NCBI GenBank assembly: GCA_019359515.1
Contig: JAHHHC010000016.1
Span: 1-64,000 of the forward strand
DNA from: Desmonostoc vinosum HA7617-LM4
Lineage (GTDB): Bacteria > Cyanobacteriota > Cyanobacteriia > Cyanobacteriales > Nostocaceae
DNA length: 64,000 nucleotides
Direction of reading: 5' to 3'
Below, in pieces: positions 1 through 8,680 of this stretch (positions within the stretch are counted from its first letter, which is position 1; each line of letters starts with the position of its first letter). The position numbers were made by a program, and so were the translations under genes. The notes below the pieces were generated by a model, which saw nothing but the letters and a program-made list of their open reading frames with translations, was not told the origin of the DNA and ran no database searches.

Positions 1-126
<126 letters not shown>

Positions 127-170
127 TCATCTAAGATACAAGCGAGTAATAACTTCTCTGTTCTGTAAAT

Positions 171-203
171 AAAAAGCGCTCTCCCGAAAGGGGGGCGCTT
201 TTT
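171..203 (+). terminator. Intrinsic terminator of psbA
   Basis: A GC-rich hairpin (AAAAAGCGC and GCGCTTTTT arms with a C/G-rich inner stem) about 45 bases after the psbA stop, ending in a T run. Confidence 0.85.
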
Positions 204-248
204 AAGTTATGGCAGAGGACAGACTTGAAACTCTGGAAGTGTTTTAAT

Positions 249-418
249 TACGAATTACGTTAGCGCAGCGTAAAGCCTGCGGCATAGCTTCGCTTAGAGC
301 GAGTCCTCGATAGCGTTAGCGTTAGCGAAGCGGTAGCGAGTCCTCGAGCGTCAGCGGTAGCGAGGTACGAGCGTCAGCGTTAGCGACGCAGGAGCGTCGC
401 GTCATTACGAATTACGAT
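249..418. repeat. Short GC-rich tandem/interspersed repeats (GCGTTAGC type)
   Basis: Irregular arrays of GCGTTAGC, GAGCGTC and GGTAGCGAG words, bracketed by AATTACGAATTACG units. The same vocabulary recurs at 3951-4045, 39355-39430 and 61858-61945. These are the short repeats common between Nostoc genes; no ORF is supported here. The right end touches the stop of bioF. Confidence 0.8.
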
Positions 419-1568
419 TTAAGGCTACCACTAATTTTTGAATATGTCTTAGTTCATGAGTTGCCATCACAGATATTCGTATACGGCTGGTTGGCACTGT
501 AGGAGGACGAATTGCTGGGGCAAAAATGCCAGCAGATTTAAGTTGTTTACCAACTTTGAGCGCATCAGCAGCACTTGCTAATTCAAAACATAATATAGGT
601 GACTCTGAAGGCAATAATTTGAGACTAGGTAGTTGCTGCTGGATTAACTTTTTCAAATAATCCACATTTCGCCATAATTGAGCGCGGCGTTGCGGTTCTT
701 GTTGCACTATATTGATTGCTGCTAAGGCTGCTGCTGTGTCAGCAGGTGAAAGCGCGGTGGTGTAAATCCAGCTAGGGGCGCGATTTCGTAAAAAGTCGAT
801 TAAGGCGTTACTTCCCGCCACATATCCACCTAGACTACCCAAAGCTTTACTTAGAGTACCAATTTGGATTAATTGTCTACCTGTACACGCGAAATGTTCG
901 ACACACCCAGCACCAGTTTTTCCCAGCACACCAGTGGCGTGAGCTTCATCAACCAGCAGCATACAGCTAAATTCATCAGCTAAATCCAGTAGTGCTGGCA
1001 AGGGACATAAATCACCATCCATGCTGAAGACGCTATCAGTCAGAATTAAACAGCGTCGATAGTTTTGCCGTTGCTGACTCAACAGATTTCTTAGTGCTGT
1101 CAGATCACAGTGCGGATATTCAATCGCAACTGCACCGCTGAGAATCGCTCCATTTTTCAAGCTTGAATGATTGTACTGGTCAGATAAAATTAAATCTCGT
1201 TTGCCTACTAGAGCGGTAATTGCACCCAAATTTGCTAGATACCCCGAACTAAATACCACCGCATCTGCTGTTTGTTTAGTAGATGCGATCGCCTCTTCCA
1301 ATTCCCTGTGTAATTTACGATGTCCACTGAGCAATCTAGAACCAGTACTACCAGTCCCAAATTCGTGAATAGCAGCAGTGGCCGCCGCTATTAAGCGCTC
1401 ATCTCCTGCCAGTCCCAAATAGTCGTTACTAGCAAAATTAATTACCTCTTGCCCTGCTAACATCACCGTTGCCCCCGGACGCCCACAGATTGTTTGTACT
1501 GAGCGATACCAATCTGCTCGGTGAATAGTTGCTAAAGACTTTTCTAGCCAAGCATAGGGGTTGTTCAT
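405..1568 (-). CDS. bioF: 8-amino-7-oxononanoate synthase
   Basis: PLP-dependent alpha-oxoamine synthase, 387 residues, the usual length for BioF. The enzyme condenses pimeloyl-thioester with alanine in biotin synthesis in the cytoplasm. Visible family features are [11 protein letters not shown] near residue 45, [13 protein letters not shown], the [13 protein letters not shown] segment, and the PLP lysine in [14 protein letters not shown] near residue 240. The ATG at 1568 is taken because [12 protein letters not shown] is a typical BioF start. Related enzymes (glycine C-acetyltransferase, 5-aminolevulinate synthase) share the fold, so substrate is inferred from family resemblance. No other bio gene is in the window. 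Confidence 0.92.
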   Translation of the reverse strand: MNNPYAWLEKSLATIHRADWYRSVQTICGRPGATVMLAGQEVINFASNDYLGLAGDERLIAAATAAIHEFGTGSTGSRLLSGHRKLHRELEEAIASTKQTADAVVFSSGYLANLGAITALVGKRDLILSDQYNHSSLKNGAILSGAVAIEYPHCDLTALRNLLSQQRQNYRRCLILTDSVFSMDGDLCPLPALLDLADEFSCMLLVDEAHATGVLGKTGAGCVEHFACTGRQLIQIGTLSKALGSLGGYVAGSNALIDFLRNRAPSWIYTTALSPADTAAALAAINIVQQEPQRRAQLWRNVDYLKKLIQQQLPSLKLLPSESPILCFELASAADALKVGKQLKSAGIFAPAIRPPTVPTSRIRISVMATHELRHIQKLVVALNRNS

Positions 1569-1660
1569 GAGGGGATTAGGGGGATGGACTTCGACTTCGC
1601 TCAGTCACCGGGGGATGCATTTCTCCTTTAAAGACGCTGCGCGTAGCAAGATCCCGCAGG

Positions 1661-1808
1661 TAAGCTAATCTGCCTTTAACTTGCATAATCCTTTGCCTCA
1701 GAAAGACGCGGAGAGAAGTTGCGTGCGGGGGTTCCCACCGTTGAGCAAACTTCGGAGGACGCGCTTAAGGGGAGACGCGGGGATGCAATTTGAATGATTA
1801 TTAGCTTA
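1661..1808 (+). repeat. MITE-like dispersed element, copy A (148 bp)
   Basis: Bounded by the inverted ends TAAGCTAAT and ATTAGCTTA, with AACTTGCAT and ATGCAATTTGAATG next to the ends. A near-identical 148-bp copy lies inverted at 48862-49009 and a 111-bp variant at 61727-61837. The interior contains GTTGCGTGCGGGGGTTCCC and GGGGAGACGCGGGG. No ORF of note; probably a non-autonomous element. Confidence 0.75.
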
Positions 1809-1897
1809 CGGCTTCGCTCAGTGACCGGGGGATGAGGGCGTTAATAACAAGGAACTTATAACTAAATAATTAATAACAAGTGACCAATGACAATTGA

Positions 1898-2533
1898 CTA
1901 TTGAACCTGTTCGCTACTAAGATGGGCGATCGCTTGTTTAATCCAATCTTCGACATAGGCGTCTTTTGGTAGGCCAATTTCTTCGCTGACCACATGTAAA
2001 GCATGACTGACTTCATGGGCAGTATATCCTAATGCGAAGAGGGTCATTTGCACTTCTTCGAGAATTCCTGGTGCAGGGCCGCCTGTAGCTACGAAGAAAC
2101 CTGCTGATTTGCGCCACTCGATTAACTTGCTTTTCAGCTCTAAACAGATGCGTTCTGCGGTTTTCTTACCTACACCTGGAGCTTGAATTAAGATTTGTGT
2201 ATTGGCAGCGATAATGGCTTGGACTAAATCGGGTAATTCCAAAGTGTCCAATAAAGCGATCGCTAAAGCTGCACCAATACCGCTGACACTCAGCAAGTGG
2301 CGAAATAAATCGCGTTCGGCTGGCGAAGCAAAGCCATACAACAAAGGCACTTCTTCGCGAACTTGGTAGTGGGTAAAAATTTGTGCTACTCCTCCCGACT
2401 CAGGTAGCTGCTGTGCCAAGCGTTGAGGAATTTGTAAATCATACCCAATGCCATTTACTTCTAGCGTCAAGATAACGCGATTACCATTATTTGTTTGGAT
2501 ACCAGCGACGAGACCTTTAAGATAACTTATCAT
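1898..2533 (-). CDS. ruvA: Holliday junction branch migration protein RuvA
   Basis: 211 residues from ATG at 2533 ([11 protein letters not shown]), the normal RuvA start and length; a longer frame upstream is not used because the ATG overlaps the stop of the preceding gene (ATGA, 2530-2533), implying translational coupling. Domain I (OB fold) is residues 1-60; the helix-hairpin-helix region includes [13 protein letters not shown] and [12 protein letters not shown]; domain III follows a short linker with [15 protein letters not shown]. RuvA tetramers bind Holliday junctions and load the RuvB motor. RuvB is not in the window. Confidence 0.95.
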   Translation of the reverse strand: MISYLKGLVAGIQTNNGNRVILTLEVNGIGYDLQIPQRLAQQLPESGGVAQIFTHYQVREEVPLLYGFASPAERDLFRHLLSVSGIGAALAIALLDTLELPDLVQAIIAANTQILIQAPGVGKKTAERICLELKSKLIEWRKSAGFFVATGGPAPGILEEVQMTLFALGYTAHEVSHALHVVSEEIGLPKDAYVEDWIKQAIAHLSSEQVQ

Positions 2534-3279
2534 TCCAAGAAACCAAAATATTTTAAACCTTCGATAATTCCACCTGCACAAAAATCTTTTGCCAGGTAAC
2601 GGTGGTCAGCGGGATACTCATCGTGCCATTCGAGTAATTCCTTGCGGGCATTCCCGACAATGATTCCCCGTTCGTTGCCTACAGCGAATAAAGCAATATC
2701 ATTACCTGAATCACCACAGACAACTGTTTGCTGGGCTGCAAATTTCCACTTCTGGCGCAAAAATTGCATTGCCTGACCTTTATCGCTGGAAAGGGGTACA
2801 ATGTCAAGGTCAATACCGCTACTATAAATTAATTTTATATTTAATTTATATTTTAATAACTCTGCCTCAAGTTGTGGTAGTATGTCTTCCGCTGCTGCTT
2901 GTTGTAAAAAAAAGCTGACTTTAAAGGAGCGTTGTTCTGAGTCTGGTTGTAGTATTAATTCCGAATATTTACTAGTAATAGATAATACAGAGTCGCGACT
3001 CCAGCCAGGGGAAAGGATTTCTGACCAGTCTGCATCTGGAACATCAGTACCATCAAAGTAAATTTCTGTACCAACAGACAGCACAAGAGCATCTGGTTGG
3101 ATGAGATTTTTTTCAACTTGGAGTTCTTGATAAAGGACAGGCGATCGCCCAGTAGCGTAGACAATCTTGGTACCATATTCTTGACGATGTTCACTGAGAT
3201 GTTGATTTAATTCAATTAAGGCTTGGTCATCACCTACAAGTGTGTGATCTAGGTCAGTGACAAATAGAAATGGTTTCAT
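2530..3279 (-). CDS. spp: Sucrose-6-phosphate phosphatase (HAD superfamily)
   Basis: 249 residues, the length of cyanobacterial SPP. HAD motif I is [11 protein letters not shown] with nucleophile Asp9 and acid/base Asp11; motif II is in IVYATGRSP; motif IV is [13 protein letters not shown] near residue 185, with a Lys (DKGQAM) before it. The enzyme removes phosphate from sucrose-6-phosphate, the last step of sucrose synthesis, which in these organisms serves osmotic adjustment and heterocyst carbon supply. It overlaps ruvA by four bases, an arrangement that looks transcriptional rather than functional. Confidence 0.88.
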   Translation of the reverse strand: MKPFLFVTDLDHTLVGDDQALIELNQHLSEHRQEYGTKIVYATGRSPVLYQELQVEKNLIQPDALVLSVGTEIYFDGTDVPDADWSEILSPGWSRDSVLSITSKYSELILQPDSEQRSFKVSFFLQQAAAEDILPQLEAELLKYKLNIKLIYSSGIDLDIVPLSSDKGQAMQFLRQKWKFAAQQTVVCGDSGNDIALFAVGNERGIIVGNARKELLEWHDEYPADHRYLAKDFCAGGIIEGLKYFGFLE

Positions 3280-3500
3280 AGTCTTGATATCTCCTAAGTT
3301 AGTAGTTGCAAAAATTCCTGGAAACCTAATTTGAAATCTAGAAAGCAGAAACCAATTATTGAATAGGCGATCGCAGTTAATCTACCAGATTTTGCTGACG
3401 ATGTATTCGTCCTGATGAAACAATTTTTTTTACAGCACAATCAAAGTATAAACACACCATGATGCGTCTCTAAATATTAGAATTTATTACTTTTGAAACC

Positions 3501-3524
3501 AGAGACGTGCCATGGCGCGTCTCT
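3501..3524. repeat. Palindromic AGAGACG repeat
   Basis: AGAGACG and CGTCTCT arms around GCCATGGC. Related palindromes occur at 7041-7074, 23404-23432, 51291-51313 and 60186-60213. Interval 3280-3575 otherwise shows only a GCGATCGC-type octamer and no gene. Confidence 0.6.
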
Positions 3525-3575
3525 AGTTTTATTCCCTTTTCTCTGTTAACTAGTTCCGTGGGTTTAAGTCCCCCT

Positions 3576-3756
3576 GATATCTTGCACCAGTCCCAAAAAC
3601 CGCCATAGGTTTCTAACCTATGGCTAATAGCAAAAGTCCTCTCAAGAGGACTAAATCTCACAAAAAGCATAGATTTTAGTCCACTTAAGTGGACTTGACC
3701 TAATAAGAGCGAGAATTTATTCTCTGGCGGGAGATTGGGAAGGTGCAAGATCTAAG
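3576..3756 (+). repeat. 181-bp structured MITE-like element, copy 1
   Basis: Ends are inverted: ATCTTGCACC at left, GGTGCAAGAT at right, extending imperfectly to TCCCAA/TTGGGA. It contains three hairpins in a row: CCATAGGTT-TCT-AACCTATGG (3603-3623), AGTCCTCT-CA-AGAGGACT, and the 18-bp palindrome AGTCCACTTAAGTGGACT. A second copy at 33535-33715 differs at only two single bases plus the loop of the first hairpin, which is TCT here and AGA there. Copy 1 is flanked by the direct repeat TAAGTCCCCC (3565-3574 and 3753-3762). Frames crossing it are not coding. Confidence 0.85.
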
Positions 3757-3760
3757 TCCC

Positions 3761-3925
3761 CCGGTTCTATAACCGGCAAGTTTTGTGTTGGTGTCTGTCT
3801 TACAAAGTTGAGGCAGTGTGATCTTGGGGAGCCACTGCGTTGGACGGGTTTCCCGGATTAAAGCAAGTGGCGTGGTTTCCCCCATGAACAACTGCCGTCA
3901 GATCGGAGGTTTCCTCCAATCTGAC
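3761..3925. repeat. Hairpin-rich non-coding stretch
   Basis: Contains CCGGTT-CTAT-AACCGG (3761-3776) and GTCAGAT-C-GGAGG-TTT-CCTCC-A-ATCTGAC (3897-3925). No gene is supported between 3757 and 4034; the rest is AATTACG and GCGTTAGC-type repeats. Confidence 0.55.
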
Positions 3926-4034
3926 TTTGCGCTAAATCCCCATTACAAAACTTAATTACGAATTACGTTAGCGCAGCGGTAGCGTTAGCGCAGCGTTAGC
4001 GAGGTACGAGCGTCCGAAGGAGCGTCATTACGAA

Positions 4035-4972
4035 TTACGAATTATTTAAGCGTTTCCTTCTTGTATGTCTACCAAAAAAACAGTAATAAAATATTGCGAT
4101 CATCACCCAAAAGATGACCAAACTTAATCTTGGGTCTCCAGGATCGTTGATAGTTAATATCGCAGGTGTAGGACTCACAGAATCTTTAGTATTAACTAAT
4201 AAGAAAGCAAAAATATTGTTAGCTGCATGAACACCTAAAGAAAGTTCTATGCGATTATCCTTGAGAGCAATTGCCGATAAAAATACACCCCATGAAAAAT
4301 ACTGCAATGCCATCCATATAGCACCCCGCTGCATTTCTGGATTGCCTAAATGTGGAAGCATAAATAAAAAACTGTTCATAATAATTAGTATAGTTTTTTG
4401 CCGATATAAAAGTCCTAGTCCTTGAAGCAAATAGCCACGATAGAGAAATTCTTCAGCAGAAGTTTGGATAGGAGTCAGCACTAAAACTAGGGGAACAAGA
4501 GGTAGCCACTGTGCTAAATTAAAAGTCCATGAATAATATTGTGGCTCTATTAAACAATCACCGACTGTCAAAGCTACTAGCAAAAGCAACCAAACACTAA
4601 AACCTGATATGATTCGCTTAAACTTAATAGCATTGTCAGCACTAATTAGAGTTTTAAACTTTCGTTTATGTAGCCACTCAATAGTGATAAATATACCTAA
4701 ACAGGCAAAAAAAAAGGAATATTAGAAATAACAAATGTTCGAGACGGAGAGTTTTTGAGATAAAATTCTAATTGTTGTTGCAACTCCGCACCCAAACTGT
4801 AAATATCTACACCATTAGCAGTATTGGAAGCAAGAAAGAAAATAGTTGCCACAATTCCAGAAACAAACGAGCCGATTTCCCAATAAAAAAAGATAATCAG
4901 CAAAACTCCTAGCAAGTAGCGCCACCAGTCATTTTTACCTGTTTTGGCAACATCTAAAAAATTTTTATTCAT
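4035..4972 (-). pseudogene. CPBP family intramembrane metalloprotease, frameshifted
   Basis: Two frames make one protein. The N-terminal part (ATG at 4972, MNKNFLDVAKTG) runs 91 residues and stops just after a run of nine A on the + strand (4707-4715). With one extra base there, translation continues through GIFITIEWLHKRK into the second frame, which reaches TAA/TAG at 4035, about 312 residues in all. The second part carries all CPBP (CAAX protease and bacteriocin-processing) motifs: EEFLYRG, FMLPH and HAANN, with several hydrophobic spans. Family members cleave membrane substrates or act as immunity proteins. The intact catalytic half suggests a recent mutation, a sequencing error, or expression by slippage on the homopolymer. 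Confidence 0.75.
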
Positions 4973-5072
4973 AATGATAGTCTGCGATCGCCTGTGCGTT
5001 ATCCACCAATCTTACAAGTTAGAGCAGCAACGCACTACGATACAATCAACTTACCCATCTCTACCAGTTGCC

Positions 5073-5783
5073 TTGGTTAACACCTCTCCACAACAACCGA
5101 CTCCAATTAGTATCCCACCTCTTGAGAGTGGCGATCGCCTGACTCGCCGCGAATTTGAGCGCCGTTATCATGCCATGCCAAATCTCAAAAAAGCCGAATT
5201 GATTGAAGGAGTCGTTTACGTGGCCTCACCCTTGCGCTTTGAACCCCACGCCGAACCCCATGGTAATTTGATGATTTGGCTGGGAAATTATAAAGTGGCT
5301 ACGCCTGGTGTGAGATTAGGTGATAATCCAACTGTGCGGCTAGATTTAGATAACGAACCCCAACCGGATGCTATTTTGTTAATCGATGCAGCTTGTGGTG
5401 GCTCGTCTCATTTGGATGCTGATGGTTACGTTGAAGGTGCGCCAGAGTTAGTTGCTGAAGTTGCCGCCAGTAGCGCAACCAAAGACTTGTATGATAAAAA
5501 ACGTGCCTACCGCCGTAATGGTATCCAAGAGTATATTGTTTGGCAAGTTTTTGAGGGTACTGTGAGTTGGTTCAGCTTGCAAGATGGTGAATATGTCGCA
5601 CTGATACCGGATGCATTAAGTGTAATTCAAAGTCAAGTGTTTCCGGGATTGTGGCTTGATATCTCAGCATTGGTTGCGGGAAATATGCAACAGGTGTTGG
5701 CAATACTACAAAAAGGGCTGAGTTCAGATGAGCATCAAGCATTCATTCAGCAGTTGAATGATAGCTTATCTGGTGAGCCGTGA
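5073..5783 (+). CDS. Uma2 family (DUF820) endonuclease-like protein
   Basis: Restriction-endonuclease-like fold protein of the cyanobacterially expanded Uma2 family; biological role unknown. PD-(D/E)xK elements are visible: LDNEPQPDAILL (Asp), APELVAEVAASS (Glu), and YDKKRAYRRNG (Lys). It is strongly similar to the tandem pair at 17846-19286, which share PLESGDRLTR near the start. The frame stays open back to ATGs at 4944 and 4974, but that extension overlaps or abuts the divergent CPBP start and does not resemble the paralogues, so a TTG at 5073 is proposed; no good ribosome binding site is seen, so the start is uncertain. Confidence 0.8.
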   Translation: MVNTSPQQPTPISIPPLESGDRLTRREFERRYHAMPNLKKAELIEGVVYVASPLRFEPHAEPHGNLMIWLGNYKVATPGVRLGDNPTVRLDLDNEPQPDAILLIDAACGGSSHLDADGYVEGAPELVAEVAASSATKDLYDKKRAYRRNGIQEYIVWQVFEGTVSWFSLQDGEYVALIPDALSVIQSQVFPGLWLDISALVAGNMQQVLAILQKGLSSDEHQAFIQQLNDSLSGEP

Positions 5784-5920
5784 ATATTTATCTTGTCTTG
5801 CAAATAGAAAAAGAGATTTTAAATCATCCTGATTGAGTGGATATACGGCTAAATTCTGTAATAATACTTAGATATCAATAATTATCAGCAAAAATTCTGT
5901 ATATTCTATAAAATCAGATT

Positions 5921-6021
5921 TCCGCAACTATCAGTCCGTCTGATAGTAGTTGTAACGGAAATCTACTGCCGATGAAGCTTGCTGTTGTATTGCTTCATCT
6001 GTGTTTGGAGACAGTCTCCAA
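5921..6021. repeat. Three consecutive hairpins upstream of 6067 gene
   Basis: An imperfect pair around CAACTATCAG / CTGATAGTAGTTG (5921-5957), GATGAAGC...GCTTCATC (5971-5998), and TTGGAGAC-A-GTCTCCAA (6005-6021). They lie 45-150 bases before the next ATG and could act as repeats or as structured leader RNA. Confidence 0.55.
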
Positions 6022-6066
6022 TCTCGCTTGTCATAAGTTGATGATTTATGAATTGGGAAATAAAAC

Positions 6067-6852
6067 ATGTCTAATTCAGTGCCGCCCGAAGATCAAACCT
6101 CTCGTGAAAATGAAGTTACACAAATTAATGCTAATAATTTAGATTCATCTCAGCCAACCCACCTGCAAGTTGATACCTTTATTAGTAACCACTCACCATC
6201 TCAAGCAAAACCGACGGAGATATCACAGCCAGTCGTAGTTGTGGAAGCAAGCAAAGAAGCCGCTTTAGATATATGGAGTGTTTTTAAATTAATTTGGAAA
6301 GATCCAGCTAACGGTTTACAAGCAGCACTCACTACTTTAGGAGACAATCGTGCCTTCAACGCAGGTATTATCCTTTGTGTTCTGTTCATGTTGGCTTTTT
6401 GGATGGCAGTATTAAAAGTAGTAGAATCTATCGCAGCTTTATTGACTTTTGGGAATCTATTTGGCAGGGGATTTAATGGACAACTAGGTTTTTCAGAACA
6501 CATCAGAATTTTAATAGGTGCTGCAATTCCAGTGCTGAGCATGATAGCTGTACTGTGGTGCATACGACAAATATTCAGAGCAGCAGGTAATTACAAACAA
6601 TTCACTTTTGTTACTGGCTTCTCAATTGCTCCTCTCACTTTATTTCTACTATTGCTGTGGTTATTAGGAATTAACGCTGGAGAAATAACAGTTTTACTTT
6701 ATATCTTCTGTTTTACAACACTTATTTTATTCCTGAACACAGCGTTAATTGGAGTACTACGTTTATCTTCTCGGAATGCGCTATTGCTAGTTCCTGTACT
6801 TTTAATTGCAGATTATTTCATCACCAGAGTGGGTTTTGAAATTTTGTATTGA
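6067..6852 (+). CDS. Multi-pass membrane protein, Yip1-like
   Basis: 261 residues. The first 75 are polar and low complexity (Ser/Thr/Gln rich), followed by the motif WSVFKLIWKDPANGLQAAL and about five hydrophobic segments (roughly residues 98-120, 150-165, 185-200, 208-230, 240-258). This arrangement resembles bacterial Yip1-domain proteins, whose function is unknown. The start is ATG at 6067 after a short A/T-rich leader. It stands alone, with a terminator right after it. The family assignment is tentative; that it is an integral membrane protein is clear. Confidence 0.7.
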   Translation: MSNSVPPEDQTSRENEVTQINANNLDSSQPTHLQVDTFISNHSPSQAKPTEISQPVVVVEASKEAALDIWSVFKLIWKDPANGLQAALTTLGDNRAFNAGIILCVLFMLAFWMAVLKVVESIAALLTFGNLFGRGFNGQLGFSEHIRILIGAAIPVLSMIAVLWCIRQIFRAAGNYKQFTFVTGFSIAPLTLFLLLLWLLGINAGEITVLLYIFCFTTLILFLNTALIGVLRLSSRNALLLVPVLLIADYFITRVGFEILY

Positions 6853-6901
6853 AAAAGATTTTTGCTGTCCTAAATCCTTCTTTCAATCTCCCTAATCTTT
6901 T

Positions 6902-6926
6902 CCTGCTCTCCAGGGCAGGTTTTTTT
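6902..6926 (+). terminator. Intrinsic terminator of the 6067 gene
   Basis: CCTGCTC-TCCA-GGGCAGG stem (one G-U pair) followed by seven T, 50 bases after the stop codon. Confidence 0.85.
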
Positions 6927-7379
6927 ACATGTAATCGAAAAAAGCCTATTTTTTCGTTTCAAAATCTTTACCCACGTTAATCAAAACGCGAAACTTAGAA
7001 AAACTACACCTATACCTATCAGCCTTTGTTCTTTCAAGGATGTGTAGAAATGTGCCATAACACGTCTCTACACATTTAAAACTCCAAACTATAACCTTTA
7101 ACTGAACTTTAGTTGATTATCCGCGATCTAAAAAACTATAAATTGCTTTTACAATACACTTATACATAATAGTTTTAAAAAGAAATTAAATATACAGAAT
7201 TAACTCTAATTTACCAGACCAAAAATGTTTAGTTATGTCTGATATTTATGTCTTAAAAATTATAAATATATCAGATTTTGAGCATATTTTTTATATAGTT
7301 TGAGCAAAAATTGATTGAGAATATCTAAAGTAAAATATAAAATAAAAAATAAGCTACCCCTACAGAAGGAAACAAAGCA
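6927..7379. promoter_or_regulatory. AT-rich intergenic region before small peptide gene
   Basis: No gene is visible. It holds a palindrome of the AGAGACG family (7041-7074, arms TGTGTAGA...TCTACACA) and then about 250 bases of very AT-rich DNA that presumably contains the promoter of the 7380 gene; no single box can be defended. Confidence 0.4.
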
Positions 7380-7562
7380 ATGGCTAACATAATCGTTCCT
7401 GACTTCTATCATGTTGATATAAAGACATTCCTACACGATATGACTCCAGCACAAGTGGAGAGTATATTAGTAGACTATCCATATATTTACCTCAGCAATA
7501 TTGCAGATACTGTAAACAGCGAAAACTATACAATTGAAGAATCACACTCGTATAACTATTAG
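7380..7562 (+). CDS. Small leader-peptide-like protein, orphan RiPP/bacteriocin-type family, member 1
   Basis: 60 residues, preceded by AGAAGGA nine bases before ATG. The N-terminus MANIIVPDFYHVDIKTFLHDM aligns with two other short proteins nearby (7890-8144 and 8681-8947): MA(K/N)I at the start, D at position 8, then D(I/T)K-T--LH and AQ further on. This looks like the leader region of cyanobacterial ribosomal peptide precursors. Member 1 lacks the Gly-Gly end of a leader (it has ESILVDYPY) and its tail is short, acidic and Tyr rich. A strong terminator follows. Function is not known; no modification enzyme or exporter is nearby. Confidence 0.6.
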   Translation: MANIIVPDFYHVDIKTFLHDMTPAQVESILVDYPYIYLSNIADTVNSENYTIEESHSYNY

Positions 7563-7583
7563 AAATCACGGCTACACAGACAA

Positions 7584-7601
7584 AACCCGCCTGCGCGGGT
7601 T
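7584..7601 (+). terminator. Intrinsic terminator of the 7380 peptide gene
   Basis: AACCCGC-CTGC-GCGGGTT stem, 21 bases after the stop, followed by ATTT. Strong short hairpin. Confidence 0.7.
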
Positions 7602-7623
7602 ATTTCATAAAGTCCACGTAGAT

Positions 7624-7658
7624 GAACTTTGTTTGTGTAGTAGTGAATTCTATTCGCC
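7624..7658. repeat. Dispersed repeat (TTTGTNTGTGTAG...GAATTC type)
   Basis: ACTTTGTTTGTGTAG and GTGAATTCTATTCG here; an inverted copy at 23200-23230 reads CGAATAGAATTCACGGC then TACACAGACAAAGT, and a diverged copy lies at 28799-28832. A half copy (CACGGCTACACAGACAAA, 7568-7584) sits in inverted orientation across the terminator. Confidence 0.6.
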
Positions 7659-7689
7659 TATTTAATACCAATTTGAAAAAAGAATGCAA

Positions 7690-7809
7690 TAGACCTCTTG
7701 CAAAAGTCCTTCTTTGCGTCTGGGGCGCCTCTGCGTGTTAGCGTTCGCGAAGCGTCTCGTAGAGAAGCGGGGCGTAGCCCAACAAAAAAATATTTATGCA
7801 AGAGGTCTA
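7690..7809. mobile_element. MITE-like element, 120 bp
   Basis: Perfect 13-bp terminal inverted repeats TAGACCTCTTGCA (7690-7702) and TGCAAGAGGTCTA (7797-7809) enclose a GC-rich interior with palindromic words such as GCGTTCGCGAAGCG. There is no ORF. The ends resemble those of cyanobacterial insertion sequences beginning AGACCTCTTGCA, so a non-autonomous derivative is inferred. No target duplication beyond a possible TA is evident. Confidence 0.75.
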
Positions 7810-7826
7810 ATAAATACAAAAAAACC

Positions 7827-7854
7827 TGCGTTGAGATACTTACATCTCAACGCA
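7827..7854 (-). terminator. Intrinsic terminator of the 7890-8144 gene
   Basis: Perfect hairpin TGCGTTGAGAT-ACTTAC-ATCTCAACGCA; on the minus strand it is followed by a run of T (A tract at 7818-7824 on the + strand). Confidence 0.88.
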
Positions 7855-7889
7855 TATTTCTGTAATAATTGAATATACTGAGTAAATAA

Positions 7890-8144
7890 TTAGATAAACA
7901 TGAAATTGATACCTAATCCTGAAAGGTCAACAGCAAAAATCTTATTGTCATACGAACTTAATGCAGGATTTGTAGATGAACCATCAGTTACTCCATCAAA
8001 AATACTGACTAACTTACCAAGATCATCAATCCATGAAGCTTGAGAACTATTACCACCAATAACGCTCATTTGTGCTGTATTTAAAACATGCAAAATTGTC
8101 TTTGTATCAGAGGTATGCAAATCGGAAATCACTATTTTAGCCAT
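7890..8144 (-). CDS. Small leader-peptide-like protein, orphan RiPP/bacteriocin-type family, member 2
   Basis: 84 residues. The N-terminus MAKIVISDLHTSDTKTILHVL closely matches members 1 and 3; the leader-like part ends in a Gly-Gly (MSVIGG, residues 31-32), the usual cut site of peptidase-containing ABC exporters. The remaining 52 residues contain no Cys and end SSYDNKIFAVDLSGLGINF plus three residues, which parallels the tail of member 3 (YDNK-F--D-S-L--NF). AGGAAA precedes ATG as ribosome binding site within the palindrome TCCTA-ATA-TAGGA, also found before member 3. Function unknown; a secreted peptide is inferred. Confidence 0.65.
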   Translation of the reverse strand: MAKIVISDLHTSDTKTILHVLNTAQMSVIGGNSSQASWIDDLGKLVSIFDGVTDGSSTNPALSSYDNKIFAVDLSGLGINFMFI

Positions 8145-8327
8145 TGTTTTTTTCCTATATTAGGAGCTAACTTGACTTTTAGAACATACCAAGAACCAAA
8201 TTAAAAAGCATTGAGATATAGATTTTTGTTCAATTTGGTTGACTTGATAATATGGTGAATTCAGAGTATTCTACTTAAATTAGACAGTGACTAATCTCTA
8301 ATATCATTTTTTCAAAATTAATATAAA

Positions 8328-8346
8328 TAGTCAACAATCATGCAAC
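8328..8346 (-). promoter_or_regulatory. Conserved upstream motif of peptide gene 2
   Basis: TAGTCAACAATCATGCAAC on the + strand, about 185 bases before the ATG of the 7890-8144 gene, preceded by ATTTTTTCAAAA. A nearly identical block occurs at the matching place before the 8681-8947 gene (9115-9133). Confidence 0.5.
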
Positions 8347-8614
8347 ATTATTTGGTAATTGAATCTGAATTAGGCTCTAATTAATTAGTTTATTCATAGT
8401 TATAGTACTTACGAATTGACAAAAAACAATAAATATGAGTTTTAGAAAAACCATATCTTTTGTGGAGATTTAGCACTGCCAAACCCCTAAAATACAGATA
8501 AATCTACCATCAAATTAATCATGTAACAAAGCCTAAAATAAAGTATTTTCGCCAAGTCATACTATGATTAGTTTGTACAGTGCATAAGTTCTGAGTTAAA
8601 AGATTATAAATAAC

Positions 8615-8656
8615 TATAAACATGTATGAATAATCTAGAATTCATACATGTTTATA
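8615..8656 (-). terminator. Hairpin terminator of the 8681-8947 gene
   Basis: Perfect 17-bp inverted repeat (8615-8631 and 8640-8656, arm TATAAACATGTATGAAT) with an 8-base loop, located 25 bases after the stop on the minus strand. AT-rich, so an RNA stability element is as likely as a classical terminator. Confidence 0.65.
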
Positions 8657-8680
8657 TAATATTTAAAAGATGAATAAAAG

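Noticed and set aside
249-418. Possible CRISPR-like array in the GC-rich repeat words
   Set aside because: Units are irregular, overlapping and lack unique spacers of equal length; no cas gene is in the window.
3470-3891. Two minus-strand frames (92 and 63 codons) across this interval
   Set aside because: They run through the structured repeat at 3576-3756 and the hairpin-rich stretch; a related frame appears on the second repeat copy (33444-33629), so they are repeat shadows.
7584-7610. Riboswitch-like structure after the first peptide gene
   Set aside because: It is explained by a short GC-rich terminator hairpin plus a dispersed repeat.
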